Assembly: GCF_003581645.1 (NCBI RefSeq) | Contig: NZ_QXFK01000018.1 | Coordinates: 294,501-358,500, forward strand | Direction of reading: 5' to 3' | Length of the DNA stretch: 64,000 nucleotides | Origin: Pelagerythrobacter aerophilus | Lineage (GTDB): Bacteria; Pseudomonadota; Alphaproteobacteria; Sphingomonadales; Sphingomonadaceae | Position numbers and translations under genes: made by a program | Notes under the pieces: generated by a model | Seen by the model: the letters and a program-made list of their open reading frames with translations, nothing else | The model's database searches: none | What the model was told of the DNA's origin: nothing | In this document: piece after piece, positions 47,036 through 54,735 of the stretch | How the letters are laid out: every line of letters begins with the position of its first letter | Numbering within the stretch: the stretch's first letter is position 1

Positions 47036-47731
47036 TCAGGCGCCTTCGACCTCGGCGAGGTCGAGCTTGAGGCCCGGACCCATCGAGCTAGTCAGGGTGA
47101 CCTTGCGGACGTACTTGCCCTTGGCGCCGGCCGGCTTGGCCTTGACCACGGCGTCGGTCAGCGCCTTGAAGTTCTTCAGCAGGTCCTCGTCCTTGAACGA
47201 GAGCTTGCCGATGCCCGAGTGGATGATGCCCTGCTTCTCGACGCGGAATTCGACCTGGCCCGCCTTGGCGTCCTTCACGGCCTGCTCCACGTTCGGCGTC
47301 ACGGTGCCGAGCTTCGGGTTCGGCATCAGGCCCTTGGGGCCGAGCACCTTACCGAGGCGGCCGACCACACCCATCATGTCGGGCGTCGCGATCACGCGAT
47401 CGTAGTCGAGGTTGCCGTTCTGCATGTCTTCCATCAGGTCCTCGGCACCGACCTTGTCGGCCCCGGCGGCCAGCGCCTTGTCGGCGTTGTCGCCGCGCGC
47501 GAAGACCGCGACCTTGACGTCCTTGCCCGTGCCCGAAGGCAGCGAGACCATGCCGCGGACCATCTGGTCGGCGTGGCGCGGATCGACGCCGAGGTTCATC
47601 GCGACCTCGACCGTCTCGTCGAACTTCTTGCTCGCGTACTGGCGCAGGGTGCTCAGCGCCTCTTCGACGTTGTAGAGCTTCTCGGCGTCGAGCTCGGCGA
47701 GCGTCTTCTGCTTCTTCGTCAGCTTTGCCAT
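47036..47731 (-). CDS. rplA: 50S ribosomal protein L1
   Basis: Ribosomal stalk-base protein of 231 residues that binds 23S rRNA and can repress its own m[24 protein letters not shown] near 50-70 and the [25 protein letters not shown] block are L1 signatures. It begins 4 bp after rplK; rplJ and rplL do not follow, so that part of the usual cluster is elsewhere. Confidence 0.98.
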   Translation of the reverse strand: MAKLTKKQKTLAELDAEKLYNVEEALSTLRQYASKKFDETVEVAMNLGVDPRHADQMVRGMVSLPSGTGKDVKVAVFARGDNADKALAAGADKVGAEDLMEDMQNGNLDYDRVIATPDMMGVVGRLGKVLGPKGLMPNPKLGTVTPNVEQAVKDAKAGQVEFRVEKQGIIHSGIGKLSFKDEDLLKNFKALTDAVVKAKPAGAKGKYVRKVTLTSSMGPGLKLDLAEVEGA

Positions 47732-47735
47732 CGGA

Positions 47736-48167
47736 TCAGCCCTCCACCACTTCGAGGCCCATCGAACGCGCGGAGCCTTCGATGATCTTGGTCGCCTGCT
47801 CGATATCGTTCGCGTTGAGATCCTTCATCTTGGTCTCGGCGATCTCGGCAAGCTGCGAGCGCTTGATCGTTCCGGCCGAAACCTTGCCCGGCTCCTTCGA
47901 GCCCGACTTGAGCTTGGCCGCACGCTTGATCAGGAAGCTGGCGGGCGGAGTCTTGGTGACGAACGTGAACGAGCGATCCGCATAGACCGTGATGATGGTC
48001 GGGATCGGCATCGACTTTTCGAGATCCTGCGTCGCGGCGTTGAACGCCTTGCAGAATTCCATGATGTTGACGCCGCGCTGACCCAGCGCGGGGCCGATCG
48101 GCGGGCTGGGGTTGGCAACGCCAGCCGGCACCTGCAGCTTGATGTAGCCGGTGATTTTCTTGGCCAT
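47736..48167 (-). CDS. rplK: 50S ribosomal protein L11
   Basis: Ribosomal protein of 143 residues at the GTPase-associated centre. The N-terminal [38 protein letters not shown] stretch is diagnostic; the C-terminal rRNA-binding domain ends in [11 protein letters not shown]. The ATG at 48167 follows AAGGAG. It heads the rplK-rplA pair and has a 613-bp leader region before it. Confidence 0.98.
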   Translation of the reverse strand: MAKKITGYIKLQVPAGVANPSPPIGPALGQRGVNIMEFCKAFNAATQDLEKSMPIPTIITVYADRSFTFVTKTPPASFLIKRAAKLKSGSKEPGKVSAGTIKRSQLAEIAETKMKDLNANDIEQATKIIEGSARSMGLEVVEG

Positions 48168-48300
48168 GAGGCCACTCCTTTCTCACTGTCGCTCCGGCCG
48201 AGGCCGAAGCTCATGGTAAGCGGTCAAGCGGTCTGCCCCAGCGCGCTGGAAAGCAGACCTCCCGCAATGGTTTCCCGGTGCTGTCGCGTGGGAAGGCGCG

Positions 48301-48328
48301 CAGATAGCGCGCACGGGGCAAAATGCAA
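48301..48328 (-). promoter_or_regulatory. Possible rplK promoter
   Basis: On the minus strand, TTGCAT (48328-48323) and TATCTG (48306-48301) are separated by 16 bases and lie about 135 bp before the rplK start. Plausible sigma-70 type promoter; not verified. Confidence 0.35.
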
Positions 48329-48655
48329 GCGATAGTACCCGCGGCGGCGGGGCAAGGCGACACCGGGCGCGTGACACTCGCGGGGGGTTTTGACAAGTGT
48401 AACCTTGGGCCTTTTCCCTTTCGAACCATGGACTTGCGGGCGCCTGCGGGGGCCGGGTGTGGCCTTTCCCATCGCGAAAGCCACACTGTCACCTTGCACC
48501 GTCACCTTCTGCTTCACCGCCCGCCAAGGACGGGAGACTGGCAACAGGCCGACGCGCGAATCGTTCGTTCGATAGAACATATGCGGAACGTAAGCAGGAA
48601 ACGCGCATGTAGGAAAGGGGCAATCTCAAGCCCGGCGCGCAGTCCCCGGCCCCGC

Positions 48656-48737
48656 CCGTCATCCCAGCGAAAGCTGGATCGGATGCAGCAAGGTCCGGCC
48701 CAGCGGCCAGCGATCCCAGCTTTCGCCGGGATGACGG
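48656..48737. repeat. Paired REP-like repeat (BIME)
   Basis: Arms at 48656-48680 and 48712-48737 are reverse complements except for one inserted base and one substitution. Each begins or ends with the GTCATCCC(A/G)GC word also seen at 16761-16786. It lies just beyond nusG and could end its transcript. Confidence 0.7.
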
Positions 48738-48780
48738 AGTGGGATTGTGGGTAGGACGGCGAGACGCCGCCCCGGGGGCC

Positions 48781-49317
48781 TTACTTGACCAGTTCGACCT
48801 GCTCGAAGTCGAGCTCGACCGGCGTCGCGCGGCCGAAGATCGAGACGCTGACCTTGACCTTGGCCTTGTCGAAATCGAGCTCTTCGACCACGCCGTTGAA
48901 GCTCGCGAACGGGCCGTCGAGGACCTTGACCTGATCGCCGATCTCGTAATCGACGCTGATGTCCTTCTTCGGCGCGGCCTTCGCTTCCTCGACACCGCCG
49001 AAATAGCGCGCGGCCTCCTTCTCGGAAATCGGCTGCGGCTTGTTGCCCGAGCCGAGGAAGCCGGTCACCTTGGGCGTGTTCTTGACCAGGTGGTAAACGT
49101 CGTCGGTCAGCCGCAGCTTGGCGAGCACGTAGCCCGGCATGAACTTGCGCTCGACCTGGACCTTCTTGCCCCGCTTGACCTCGGTCACGGTCTCGGTCGG
49201 GACCTGCACCTCTTCCACGGCCTCCGACAGGCCCAGCCGTTCGGCCTCCGCGATGATCGCGTCGCGAACCTTGTTCTCGAAGCCCGAGTAGGCGTGGATG
49301 ATGTACCAGCGAGCCAT
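48781..49317 (-). CDS. nusG: Transcription termination/antitermination factor NusG
   Basis: Elongation factor of 178 residues. The NGN domain ([20 protein letters not shown] ... [29 protein letters not shown]) is followed by a KOW domain ([19 protein letters not shown]). It couples RNA polymerase with Rho and with the ribosome. It follows secE by 34 bp, the usual order. Confidence 0.98.
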   Translation of the reverse strand: MARWYIIHAYSGFENKVRDAIIAEAERLGLSEAVEEVQVPTETVTEVKRGKKVQVERKFMPGYVLAKLRLTDDVYHLVKNTPKVTGFLGSGNKPQPISEKEAARYFGGVEEAKAAPKKDISVDYEIGDQVKVLDGPFASFNGVVEELDFDKAKVKVSVSIFGRATPVELDFEQVELVK

Positions 49318-49351
49318 TGTGATCCCTGTCGTGTCTTTTGCGTGTTTTCGA

Positions 49352-49546
49352 TCAGGCGATCGTCAGCAGCCAGCGCACCACTGCGCCGAAGGCCGAATCG
49401 ATGCCGAGAAAGAACAGCGAGAGAATGAGCATCATGATGCCGACGAAGATCGACGTGCGAACCGTCTCTTCGCGCGACGGCCATACCACCTTGCTGCCTT
49501 CGGCACGGACCTGGCGGATAAACTCCCCGGGGGTGGGCTTGGCCAT
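49352..49546 (-). CDS. secE: Preprotein translocase subunit SecE
   Basis: Small inner-membrane subunit of the Sec translocon, 64 residues. The cytoplasmic amphipathic helix (GEFIRQVRAEGSKVVWPSREETVRTS) precedes a single membrane helix, the short one-helix form typical of alphaproteobacteria. The ATG at 49546 follows AGAGCAC-like sequence; a longer open frame upstream is not coding. nusG follows directly. Confidence 0.95.
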   Translation of the reverse strand: MAKPTPGEFIRQVRAEGSKVVWPSREETVRTSIFVGIMMLILSLFFLGIDSAFGAVVRWLLTIA

Positions 49547-49805
49547 GTGCTCTCTCGCTCTTGCCTGAAAATTCCTGTTGCGCCTTCCGGAATGGGACCA
49601 TCGCCGCCCCGGTTCAAGTCCGGGAGGGGCTTTTAAGGCTCCGATGTCGGAAGGCGGGCTGCATTTAGGCGGCATGGCAGGCAAAAGCAAGGCGGTGCCG
49701 CACAGGAACACAAACCGGTTGCAGTCGAAACTTGGGGCTGGTCCTCACCGCCTCGCGCCGTTAGCCTGACCGCCATTCCAAGGGACACATGAGGGGATAA
49801 AGCGA

Positions 49806-51347
49806 ATGGCAGCAGGCCAAGCACCAGCCACGCTGGGCGAACGAATGATCGCACCGGTGACCAACCTGTCCGATTTCATCTGGGGCGGGACGTGGAACGG
49901 CGAGCAGTTGATCCCCATTCCGCCGCTGGCCGTGATCCTGCTCGGCATCGGGCTGTGGATCATGATCGGCCTGCGCTTCTATCCGATCGTCAAGTTCGGC
50001 GCTGCGGTCCGCGGGCTGTTTGTCAGCCGCAAGGGCTCCGGAACGGGCGAGATCAGCCCGTTCGCCGCGCTTTCCACCGCACTTTCGGGCCAAGTCGGCA
50101 CGGGCAACCTGGCCGGCGTCGCGACCGCCATCGCGCTCGGCGGACCGGGCGCGGTGTTCTGGATGTGGATCACGGCCCTGTTCGGCATGGCGCTCGCATT
50201 CGCGGAAGGCAGCCTCGCCATTCGCTACCGCGAGACGACATCCGATGGCGTCTCCCGCGGCGGCCCGATGAGCTACATCATGCTGGGCCTGGGGCCGAAA
50301 TGGACCTGGCTCGCGATCGTGTTCTGCATCGGCACACTGTTCTCCGCACTGGTCACGGGCAATTCGATCCAGGCCAACGAAGTGGCGAGCGGCCTCAACG
50401 AACTGTTCGGATTCGAGCGCTGGCTCGGCGGGCTGATCGTCGCAATCGCGGTGTTCGTGGTGATCATCGGCGGCATCAAGTCGATCGGCAACGTGGCCGA
50501 AAAGGTCGTGCCGTTCATGGCCGCTGCCTACATCGTGATGGCGGTGATCGCTCTGATCATCAATTTTGGCGACTTGCCGGAAACCTTCGGCCGGATTTTC
50601 GACGGCGCCTTCAACATGCAGAGCGCCAGCGGCGGCTTCGCGGGCGCGGCGATCATCCTGGCGATCCGCGCGGGCGTGGCGCGCGGCCTGTTCTCCAACG
50701 AGGCCGGACAAGGTTCGACCCCGATGGCGCACGCCGTGGCGCAGACCGACGATCCCGAACAGCAGGGCCGCATGGCGATGCTCGGCACCTTCATCGACAC
50801 GATCGTGATCTGCACGATGACCGCGCTCGTGATCCTGACGGTGCAGGGCGACTTCACCTACAACGGCCAGCCGGTGGATCACGTGTGGCAATCCGACCTC
50901 GGGACCACCGCGATGTCGGGCTTCGTGACCACGTCGGGCGCGTTCGCCGCGGCCTTCCCGTTCGAGATCGGATCGATCCCGCTCGGCACGCTGATCGCCA
51001 GCATCGCGCTGATCCTGTTCGTCTTCACCACCCTGCTGACATGGTCGTATTACGGCGAGCGGGCGATCACGTTCATCTACGACCGCGTACCCGGCTCCAC
51101 CCGGGGCGGCGAGAAGGTGCTGCACATCATGTGGCGGGTGATCTGGTGCATCGCCATCTTCATCGGCGCGATGCAGCCCTCGCAGCTCGTCTGGCGGCTG
51201 GGCGACATCTCGAACGCGGCGATGGCCCTGCCCAACCTGCTCGCGCTGGCGCTGCTCTCGGGCGTTGTGTTCAAGCTGGCGCGCGGCGAGCGAAAGGCCG
51301 GGCGCGACTACCACAGCGAAACGCCGGAAGAGCCCGAGGAATACTGA
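49806..51347 (+). CDS. AGCS family alanine/glycine:cation symporter
   Basis: Inner-membrane amino-acid transporter of 513 residues with about ten to eleven helices. The signature SALSGQVGTGNLAGVATAIALGGPGAVFWMW and the RGLFSNEAGQGSTPMAHA segment are diagnostic of sodium:alanine symporters. GAGGGGAT precedes the ATG by a few bases. It is oriented against secE and ends at a clear terminator. The exact amino acid cannot be read from the sequence. Confidence 0.95.
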   Translation: MAAGQAPATLGERMIAPVTNLSDFIWGGTWNGEQLIPIPPLAVILLGIGLWIMIGLRFYPIVKFGAAVRGLFVSRKGSGTGEISPFAALSTALSGQVGTGNLAGVATAIALGGPGAVFWMWITALFGMALAFAEGSLAIRYRETTSDGVSRGGPMSYIMLGLGPKWTWLAIVFCIGTLFSALVTGNSIQANEVASGLNELFGFERWLGGLIVAIAVFVVIIGGIKSIGNVAEKVVPFMAAAYIVMAVIALIINFGDLPETFGRIFDGAFNMQSASGGFAGAAIILAIRAGVARGLFSNEAGQGSTPMAHAVAQTDDPEQQGRMAMLGTFIDTIVICTMTALVILTVQGDFTYNGQPVDHVWQSDLGTTAMSGFVTTSGAFAAAFPFEIGSIPLGTLIASIALILFVFTTLLTWSYYGERAITFIYDRVPGSTRGGEKVLHIMWRVIWCIAIFIGAMQPSQLVWRLGDISNAAMALPNLLALALLSGVVFKLARGERKAGRDYHSETPEEPEEY

Positions 51348-51377
51348 CGGCGGGGCCCGGCCAGAACGGGCGGGGTA

Positions 51378-51414
51378 AAAAGGGCCGGACCTTTCGCGGG
51401 TCCGGCCCCTTTCT
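51378..51414 (+). terminator. Terminator after the AGCS symporter
   Basis: GGGCCGGACC (51382-51391) and GGTCCGGCCC (51399-51408) form a 10-bp perfect stem with a 7-base loop, preceded by AAAA and followed by CTTTCTC. Confidence 0.8.
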
Positions 51415-51445
51415 CGTTTCGGCCGTCCGATCGGGCGACCGGGTC

Positions 51446-51595
51446 CTAGCGAGCGCCGAACAGGCGGGCCAGCAATCCGGGTTCTTCCATCGGCCGGATC
51501 GGTCCGTGGGTCAGGTATCGCAGCGAAGCGTCACGGTGCGGGCGGGGCTGGACCCACCCGTCGGGGCGGCTGCTGCGGAAGGACAAACTCGACAT
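51446..51595 (-). CDS. Small basic protein, 49 residues
   Basis: Short frame from an ATG at 51595 with GGAG eight bases upstream. It encodes a soluble, Arg/Pro-rich peptide (RSSRPDGWVQPRPHRDASLRY, then LTHGPIRPMEEPGLLARLFGAR) with no membrane helix or known motif. It lies downstream of tRNA-Trp on the same strand. It could be a lineage-specific gene; the coding call rests on the ribosome site and gene-free surroundings only. Confidence 0.45.
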   Translation of the reverse strand: MSSLSFRSSRPDGWVQPRPHRDASLRYLTHGPIRPMEEPGLLARLFGAR

Positions 51596-51782
51596 GGCGT
51601 CATCTCCATGAACATCTGCGCCTCCGTCCAACGCATGTAATGAACGGTTCGGCGCAGAGTTCCCGCTTTGGACGCAGCCGTACCACCCTGGCACAGGCGA
51701 AGCGCCGGTCTGCCGCGGGGGTTCCCGCCAAGCGTGGATTGTCAGGAGTCGCGGGCGCGAATGCGTCGCCGCCGATATCGCC

Positions 51783-51858
51783 TGGCAGGGGTGACAGGAT
51801 TCGAACCCGTGGCCCTCGGTTTTGGAGACCGATGCTCTACCAACTGAGCTACACCCCT
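51783..51858 (-). tRNA. tRNA-Trp (CCA)
   Basis: Full cloverleaf on the minus strand: acceptor AGGGGTG/CACCCCT, D-arm with AGCTCAGTTGGTAGAGC, anticodon loop CTCCAAA with anticodon CCA, T-loop GGTTCGAATCC, discriminator G and encoded CCA at 51785-51783. In many relatives this gene directly precedes secE; here the AGCS gene and a small gene lie between. Confidence 0.97.
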
Positions 51859-51956
51859 GCAGGCGGAAGCGCCTCTAGAGCCAAGCACGGGGGATGGCAA
51901 GGCGGCGCGCGCATGGTGCTAGGAACTTTGCCTCACGCACGATAGAGGCGGCGGTC

Positions 51957-52652
51957 ATGCACGCGCCCGCGCAAGGCCCGATCCCCGGCGATCTTCTGCT
52001 GCTCGCCTATCGCAACGGGATCTTCCCGATGGCGGACGGGCGCGACGATCCGGAGGTGTTCTGGGTCGAGCCGCGCAAGCGCGCGATCATTCCGCTCGAC
52101 CGCTTCCACTGCTCGCGCTCGCTGCGCAAGGTCCTGCGACATGGCGAGTTCACCGTCACCTGCGACCGCGCCTTCGACGAGGTTCTGCGCGCCTGCGCCG
52201 CGCCGCGGCCGGACCACGAGGGGACCTGGATCAACCGCCGGATCGAGGAGAGCTTCCGCGCTCTCCACCGCGAGGGACACGCGCACTCGCTCGAGTGCTG
52301 GCGGGGCGACGAACTGGTGGGCGGTCTCTACGGCCTCGCGGTCGACCGGGCGTTCTGCGGCGAGAGCATGTTCAGCCGCGCCGACAACGCGTCCAAGGTG
52401 GCGCTCGCCTGGCTGGTGGCGCTGATGCGGCGCGCGGGCTTCGCGCTGCTCGACTGCCAGTTCATGACGCCGCACCTCGCTTCGCTGGGGGCGGTCGAGC
52501 TTTCACAGCGGCGCTACTGCGCCTTGCTGGAGGACGCGCGGGGCGAGCCGCGCATGTCGCTGGCCGAAGCCTACGATTCGTTGCTGTCGGAGGCCGAGCC
52601 GCCCTCTTCCCCCGGGAACGTCATCGCGCAGTCCTTCACCCAGACGTCGTAG
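51957..52652 (+). CDS. aat: Leucyl/phenylalanyl-tRNA--protein transferase
   Basis: Adds Leu or Phe to N-terminal Arg/Lys of proteins, marking them for ClpAP (N-end rule). The protein of 231 residues has the family blocks LLLLAYRNGIFPMAD, FWVEPRKRAIIPLDRFH, TWINRRIEESFRALHREGHAHSLECW, LVGGLYGLAVDRAFCGESMFS and LLDCQFMTPHLASLGA. The ATG at 51957 is chosen over an upstream in-frame start at 51894 that lies close to the tRNA. Its 3' end overlaps the convergent DUF2155 gene by 82 bp. Confidence 0.95.
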   Translation: MHAPAQGPIPGDLLLLAYRNGIFPMADGRDDPEVFWVEPRKRAIIPLDRFHCSRSLRKVLRHGEFTVTCDRAFDEVLRACAAPRPDHEGTWINRRIEESFRALHREGHAHSLECWRGDELVGGLYGLAVDRAFCGESMFSRADNASKVALAWLVALMRRAGFALLDCQFMTPHLASLGAVELSQRRYCALLEDARGEPRMSLAEAYDSLLSEAEPPSSPGNVIAQSFTQTS

Positions 52653-53083
52653 ATCGGGTGCTCGACCACATTCAGGCTGGGCGAGTTCTTGAACAGCCAG
52701 CCGGAGAAGGTCTTGTCCCACACGCCGTCGTCGCCCGCCTGACGGACGAAGACCTGGACGAACGCGCCCGTCTCGTGCGGCATTTCCCACGGCGCGGTGC
52801 GTTCGCAGGCGGCGAGGCGGACGATGACGTCGCCCACGCGGCGCGATTCGCCGGGCCGCATCTCCAGGTCCTGCGACAGGTTGTTGCGCTTGTTGAGCAG
52901 GCCGAGCGTGGCGACCCGGTCTTCCATCGGCGTTCCCGCGCCGCTGTCGCCGACCGGCGCGGGCGGCGTGCCGGTGCGCAGACTCTCGGGAATCTCGGTC
53001 TCGACCGGCTCCGGCGCCGGCGCTTCCTGCGTGCAGGCGGCGAGCATCGCCGCCAGCGGCAGCGCGAGGATGAGCCGGCCCAC
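52571..53083 (-). CDS. DUF2155 domain lipoprotein
   Basis: Secreted protein of about 170 residues with a lipoprotein signal (AAMLAAC). The DUF2155 core is ATLGLLNKRNNLSQDLEMRPGE ... CERTAPWEMPHETGAFVQVF ... FSGWLFKNSPSLNVVEHPIYDVWVKDC. A GTG at 53083 is the likely start, 2 bp after the NDUFA12 stop; a GTG at 53104 is an alternative. Alphaproteobacterial DUF2155 proteins lie beside complex I-related genes, as here, but their role is unknown. Confidence 0.85.
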   Translation of the reverse strand: MGRLILALPLAAMLAACTQEAPAPEPVETEIPESLRTGTPPAPVGDSGAGTPMEDRVATLGLLNKRNNLSQDLEMRPGESRRVGDVIVRLAACERTAPWEMPHETGAFVQVFVRQAGDDGVWDKTFSGWLFKNSPSLNVVEHPIYDVWVKDCAMTFPGEEGGSASDSNES

Positions 53084-53085
53084 GC

Positions 53086-53484
53086 TCAGCTGTCCGGCGA
53101 CCACGCTTCGTAGTCGCCCGTTGCCGCCGCACGGCGCCCGCCGCGCTGCAGCGCCCCCTGCGGCAGGTAGGCTGCCTCCGTCCCCGTCGCGTTCGGCGTG
53201 TAGTCGGCCTCCCAGATCCGGGGCGGCGGCAAGCGGCTCTCGGGCACGTCGTCGAACTGGCCGTGGAGCCAGCCGTGCCATTCGGGCGGCACCCGGCTGG
53301 CGTCGTTCGAACCGTCGTAGATCACCCAGCGGCGCTCGCGCCCGTCGGGCGAGGTCTTGCGCGAACGGAAGTAGCGATTGCCCTGCGCATCGGTGCCGAC
53401 CTCGACCCCGTGGCGCCAGTTATGGAGCAGCGTGCCGATCGTCGCGCCGTTCCACCAGGTGAAGATCTTGGCCAGGAAGTTCAT
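53086..53484 (-). CDS. NDUFA12-like complex I subunit
   Basis: Protein of 132 residues of the NDUFA12/B17.2 family, an accessory subunit of NADH:ubiquinone oxidoreductase in alphaproteobacteria and mitochondria. Diagnostic text: TLLHNWRHGVEVGTDAQGNRYFRSRK, RRWVIYDGSNDASRVPPEWHGWLHG and the closing YEAWSPD. The ATG at 53484 begins with a short helix (MNFLAKIFTWWNG). It precedes DUF2155 in the same strand. Confidence 0.93.
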   Translation of the reverse strand: MNFLAKIFTWWNGATIGTLLHNWRHGVEVGTDAQGNRYFRSRKTSPDGRERRWVIYDGSNDASRVPPEWHGWLHGQFDDVPESRLPPPRIWEADYTPNATGTEAAYLPQGALQRGGRRAAATGDYEAWSPDS

Positions 53485-53545
53485 GGAGCGGGCGGTTAGC
53501 CGATTCGCCTCGCGCGGCCAAGCGCGCAATCGAGAACGGCCGCGA

Positions 53546-54028
53546 TTACCACTCGACCGCGTCGCCCGGCTCGATCCCGAGTTCGGCCGCACGGCCCCCG
53601 GGGATTTCGAGCACGGCGCTCGTCAACCCGACGGCCGAAACCGAGTCGAGCGAATAGGGGACGGTCTCGGCCGCGATGTTCATGATCCGCCCGTCCTTGC
53701 CGATGAAGATGATGTCGAGCGGCAGCGGGGTGTTCTTCATCCAGAAGCTCGCCAGATCGGGCGGCGTGCGCGGGAAGAGCATGCCTTCGTTCGGGCCGAG
53801 CTCGGTCCGGAACATCAGCCCGCGCGCCTGTTCCTCGGCCGTATTCGCGACTTCGACCGCGAATTCGTGGCGCTGTCCGTCGCTGACCACGGCCAGGGGA
53901 ATGATCTCCAGCCCCGAGACCGGATGGCGGCTCGCGGAAGTCTCGGCGGAAGCGGCGGCTCCCGCGCCCGCCTGGGGCGAGCAGGCCACCGCAAGCGCGG
54001 CGGCGAGAAGGGAAAGCAGTCGGCGCAT
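53546..54028 (-). CDS. DUF192 family secreted protein
   Basis: Exported protein of 160 residues with a lipoprotein-like signal (LAVAC). The DUF192 core is VEVANTAEEQARGLMFRTELGPNEGMLF, followed by FWMKNTPLPLDIIFIGKDGRIMNI and VLEIPGGRAAELGIEPGD. These proteins are widespread and uncharacterised. Its ATG directly abuts the RecX-like stop. Confidence 0.9.
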   Translation of the reverse strand: MRRLLSLLAAALAVACSPQAGAGAAASAETSASRHPVSGLEIIPLAVVSDGQRHEFAVEVANTAEEQARGLMFRTELGPNEGMLFPRTPPDLASFWMKNTPLPLDIIFIGKDGRIMNIAAETVPYSLDSVSAVGLTSAVLEIPGGRAAELGIEPGDAVEW

Positions 54029-54604
54029 CTATCGATCCTCTTCGTCGTCGGCGGCATCGGCCACCCATTGCTCGGCTTCCGCGACGTCCTTCGCGTCCAT
54101 TACCGCGCGAGCGTCGTCAAATCCATGCCCGGCGCGGATCATCGCGGCGAGCTGCTTCTCGCGCCGGTCACGCTCCGGCACTTCCCCGCCGAAAGGCCCG
54201 AAACGGCGCTTGCGCGCCAGCGTCAGAGCCGCTTCGCGCCGCGCCCGCTCGCCCGGCTGCGCGCCGGCGCGCAGATCCTCGTCGATCCCCGCACCGCGCA
54301 GCGCCTGATCGATCCGGCGCGCGCCGTATCCGCTGCGCAGCAGCCCCCCGGCCCGCGCCCGGGCATAGGCTTCGTCGTCGATATAGCCCAGTTCGGCGAA
54401 TCGCGCCGCGATTCCCGCAGGATCGGCGGGCCGTTCGCCCTCCCACCCGCGCTCGCGCAGCTTGCGCGCCAGATAGCCCTCCAGCTTCGCCGCGGTGGTC
54501 GCGAAACGCGCGACATAGGCGAGCGCCAGCTCCTCCAGCCGCGCCTCGTCGAGCGGCTTCGGCGGGCGCCTCCTGCGCCTCTCGTGCGTTCCTTCGCGAA
54601 CCAT
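54029..54604 (-). CDS. RecX-like regulatory protein
   Basis: Helical protein of 191 residues with three-helix repeats of the RecX family (LALAYVARFATTAAKLEGYLARKLRERGW ... AARFAELGYIDDEAYARARAGGLLRSGYGARRIDQALRGAGI). RecX inhibits RecA filament growth. recA is not in the window. It is adjacent to DUF192 and divergent from the FAAL gene. Likely function is RecA modulation, by family. Confidence 0.85.
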   Translation of the reverse strand: MVREGTHERRRRRPPKPLDEARLEELALAYVARFATTAAKLEGYLARKLRERGWEGERPADPAGIAARFAELGYIDDEAYARARAGGLLRSGYGARRIDQALRGAGIDEDLRAGAQPGERARREAALTLARKRRFGPFGGEVPERDRREKQLAAMIRAGHGFDDARAVMDAKDVAEAEQWVADAADDEEDR

Positions 54605-54735
54605 GCGGCCTTATTCGTGCCACACTCGTTCGGAAATGGGAAAGTTTGAAACGACGGCGAGGAAGGGATAAGGGCGCCGGTAGGGGATAATGAAAGCGCT
54701 ATGTTGCGCGCCAATGACGGGTACCGCCTCCAGAC

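Larger units (their letters stand above)
48168..48780. other. 613-bp non-coding gap between nusG and rplK
   Basis: No convincing gene on either strand. It contains a paired palindromic repeat (48656-48737) close to the nusG end, a possible minus-strand promoter (48301-48328) for rplK, and a short run of similar TGT(A/C)ACCTTG-like words on the plus strand (near 48401, 48488 and 48499). GC and codon-like patterns do not support the open frames seen across it. Confidence 0.6.

Noticed and set aside
48391-48420. TTGACA on the plus strand in the rplK-nusG gap as a promoter
   Set aside because: No acceptable -10 at 16-18 bases and no plus-strand gene downstream.
48323-48754. 143-codon open frame in the gap between nusG and rplK
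   Set aside because: It runs through the REP pair, lacks a ribosome site, and reads like non-coding high-GC sequence.
49605-49631. A T-arm-like hairpin (CCCGG, TTCAAGT loop, CCGGG) on the plus strand
   Set aside because: No matching acceptor stem, D-arm or anticodon arm lies upstream; it is an isolated hairpin in the secE-AGCS gap.
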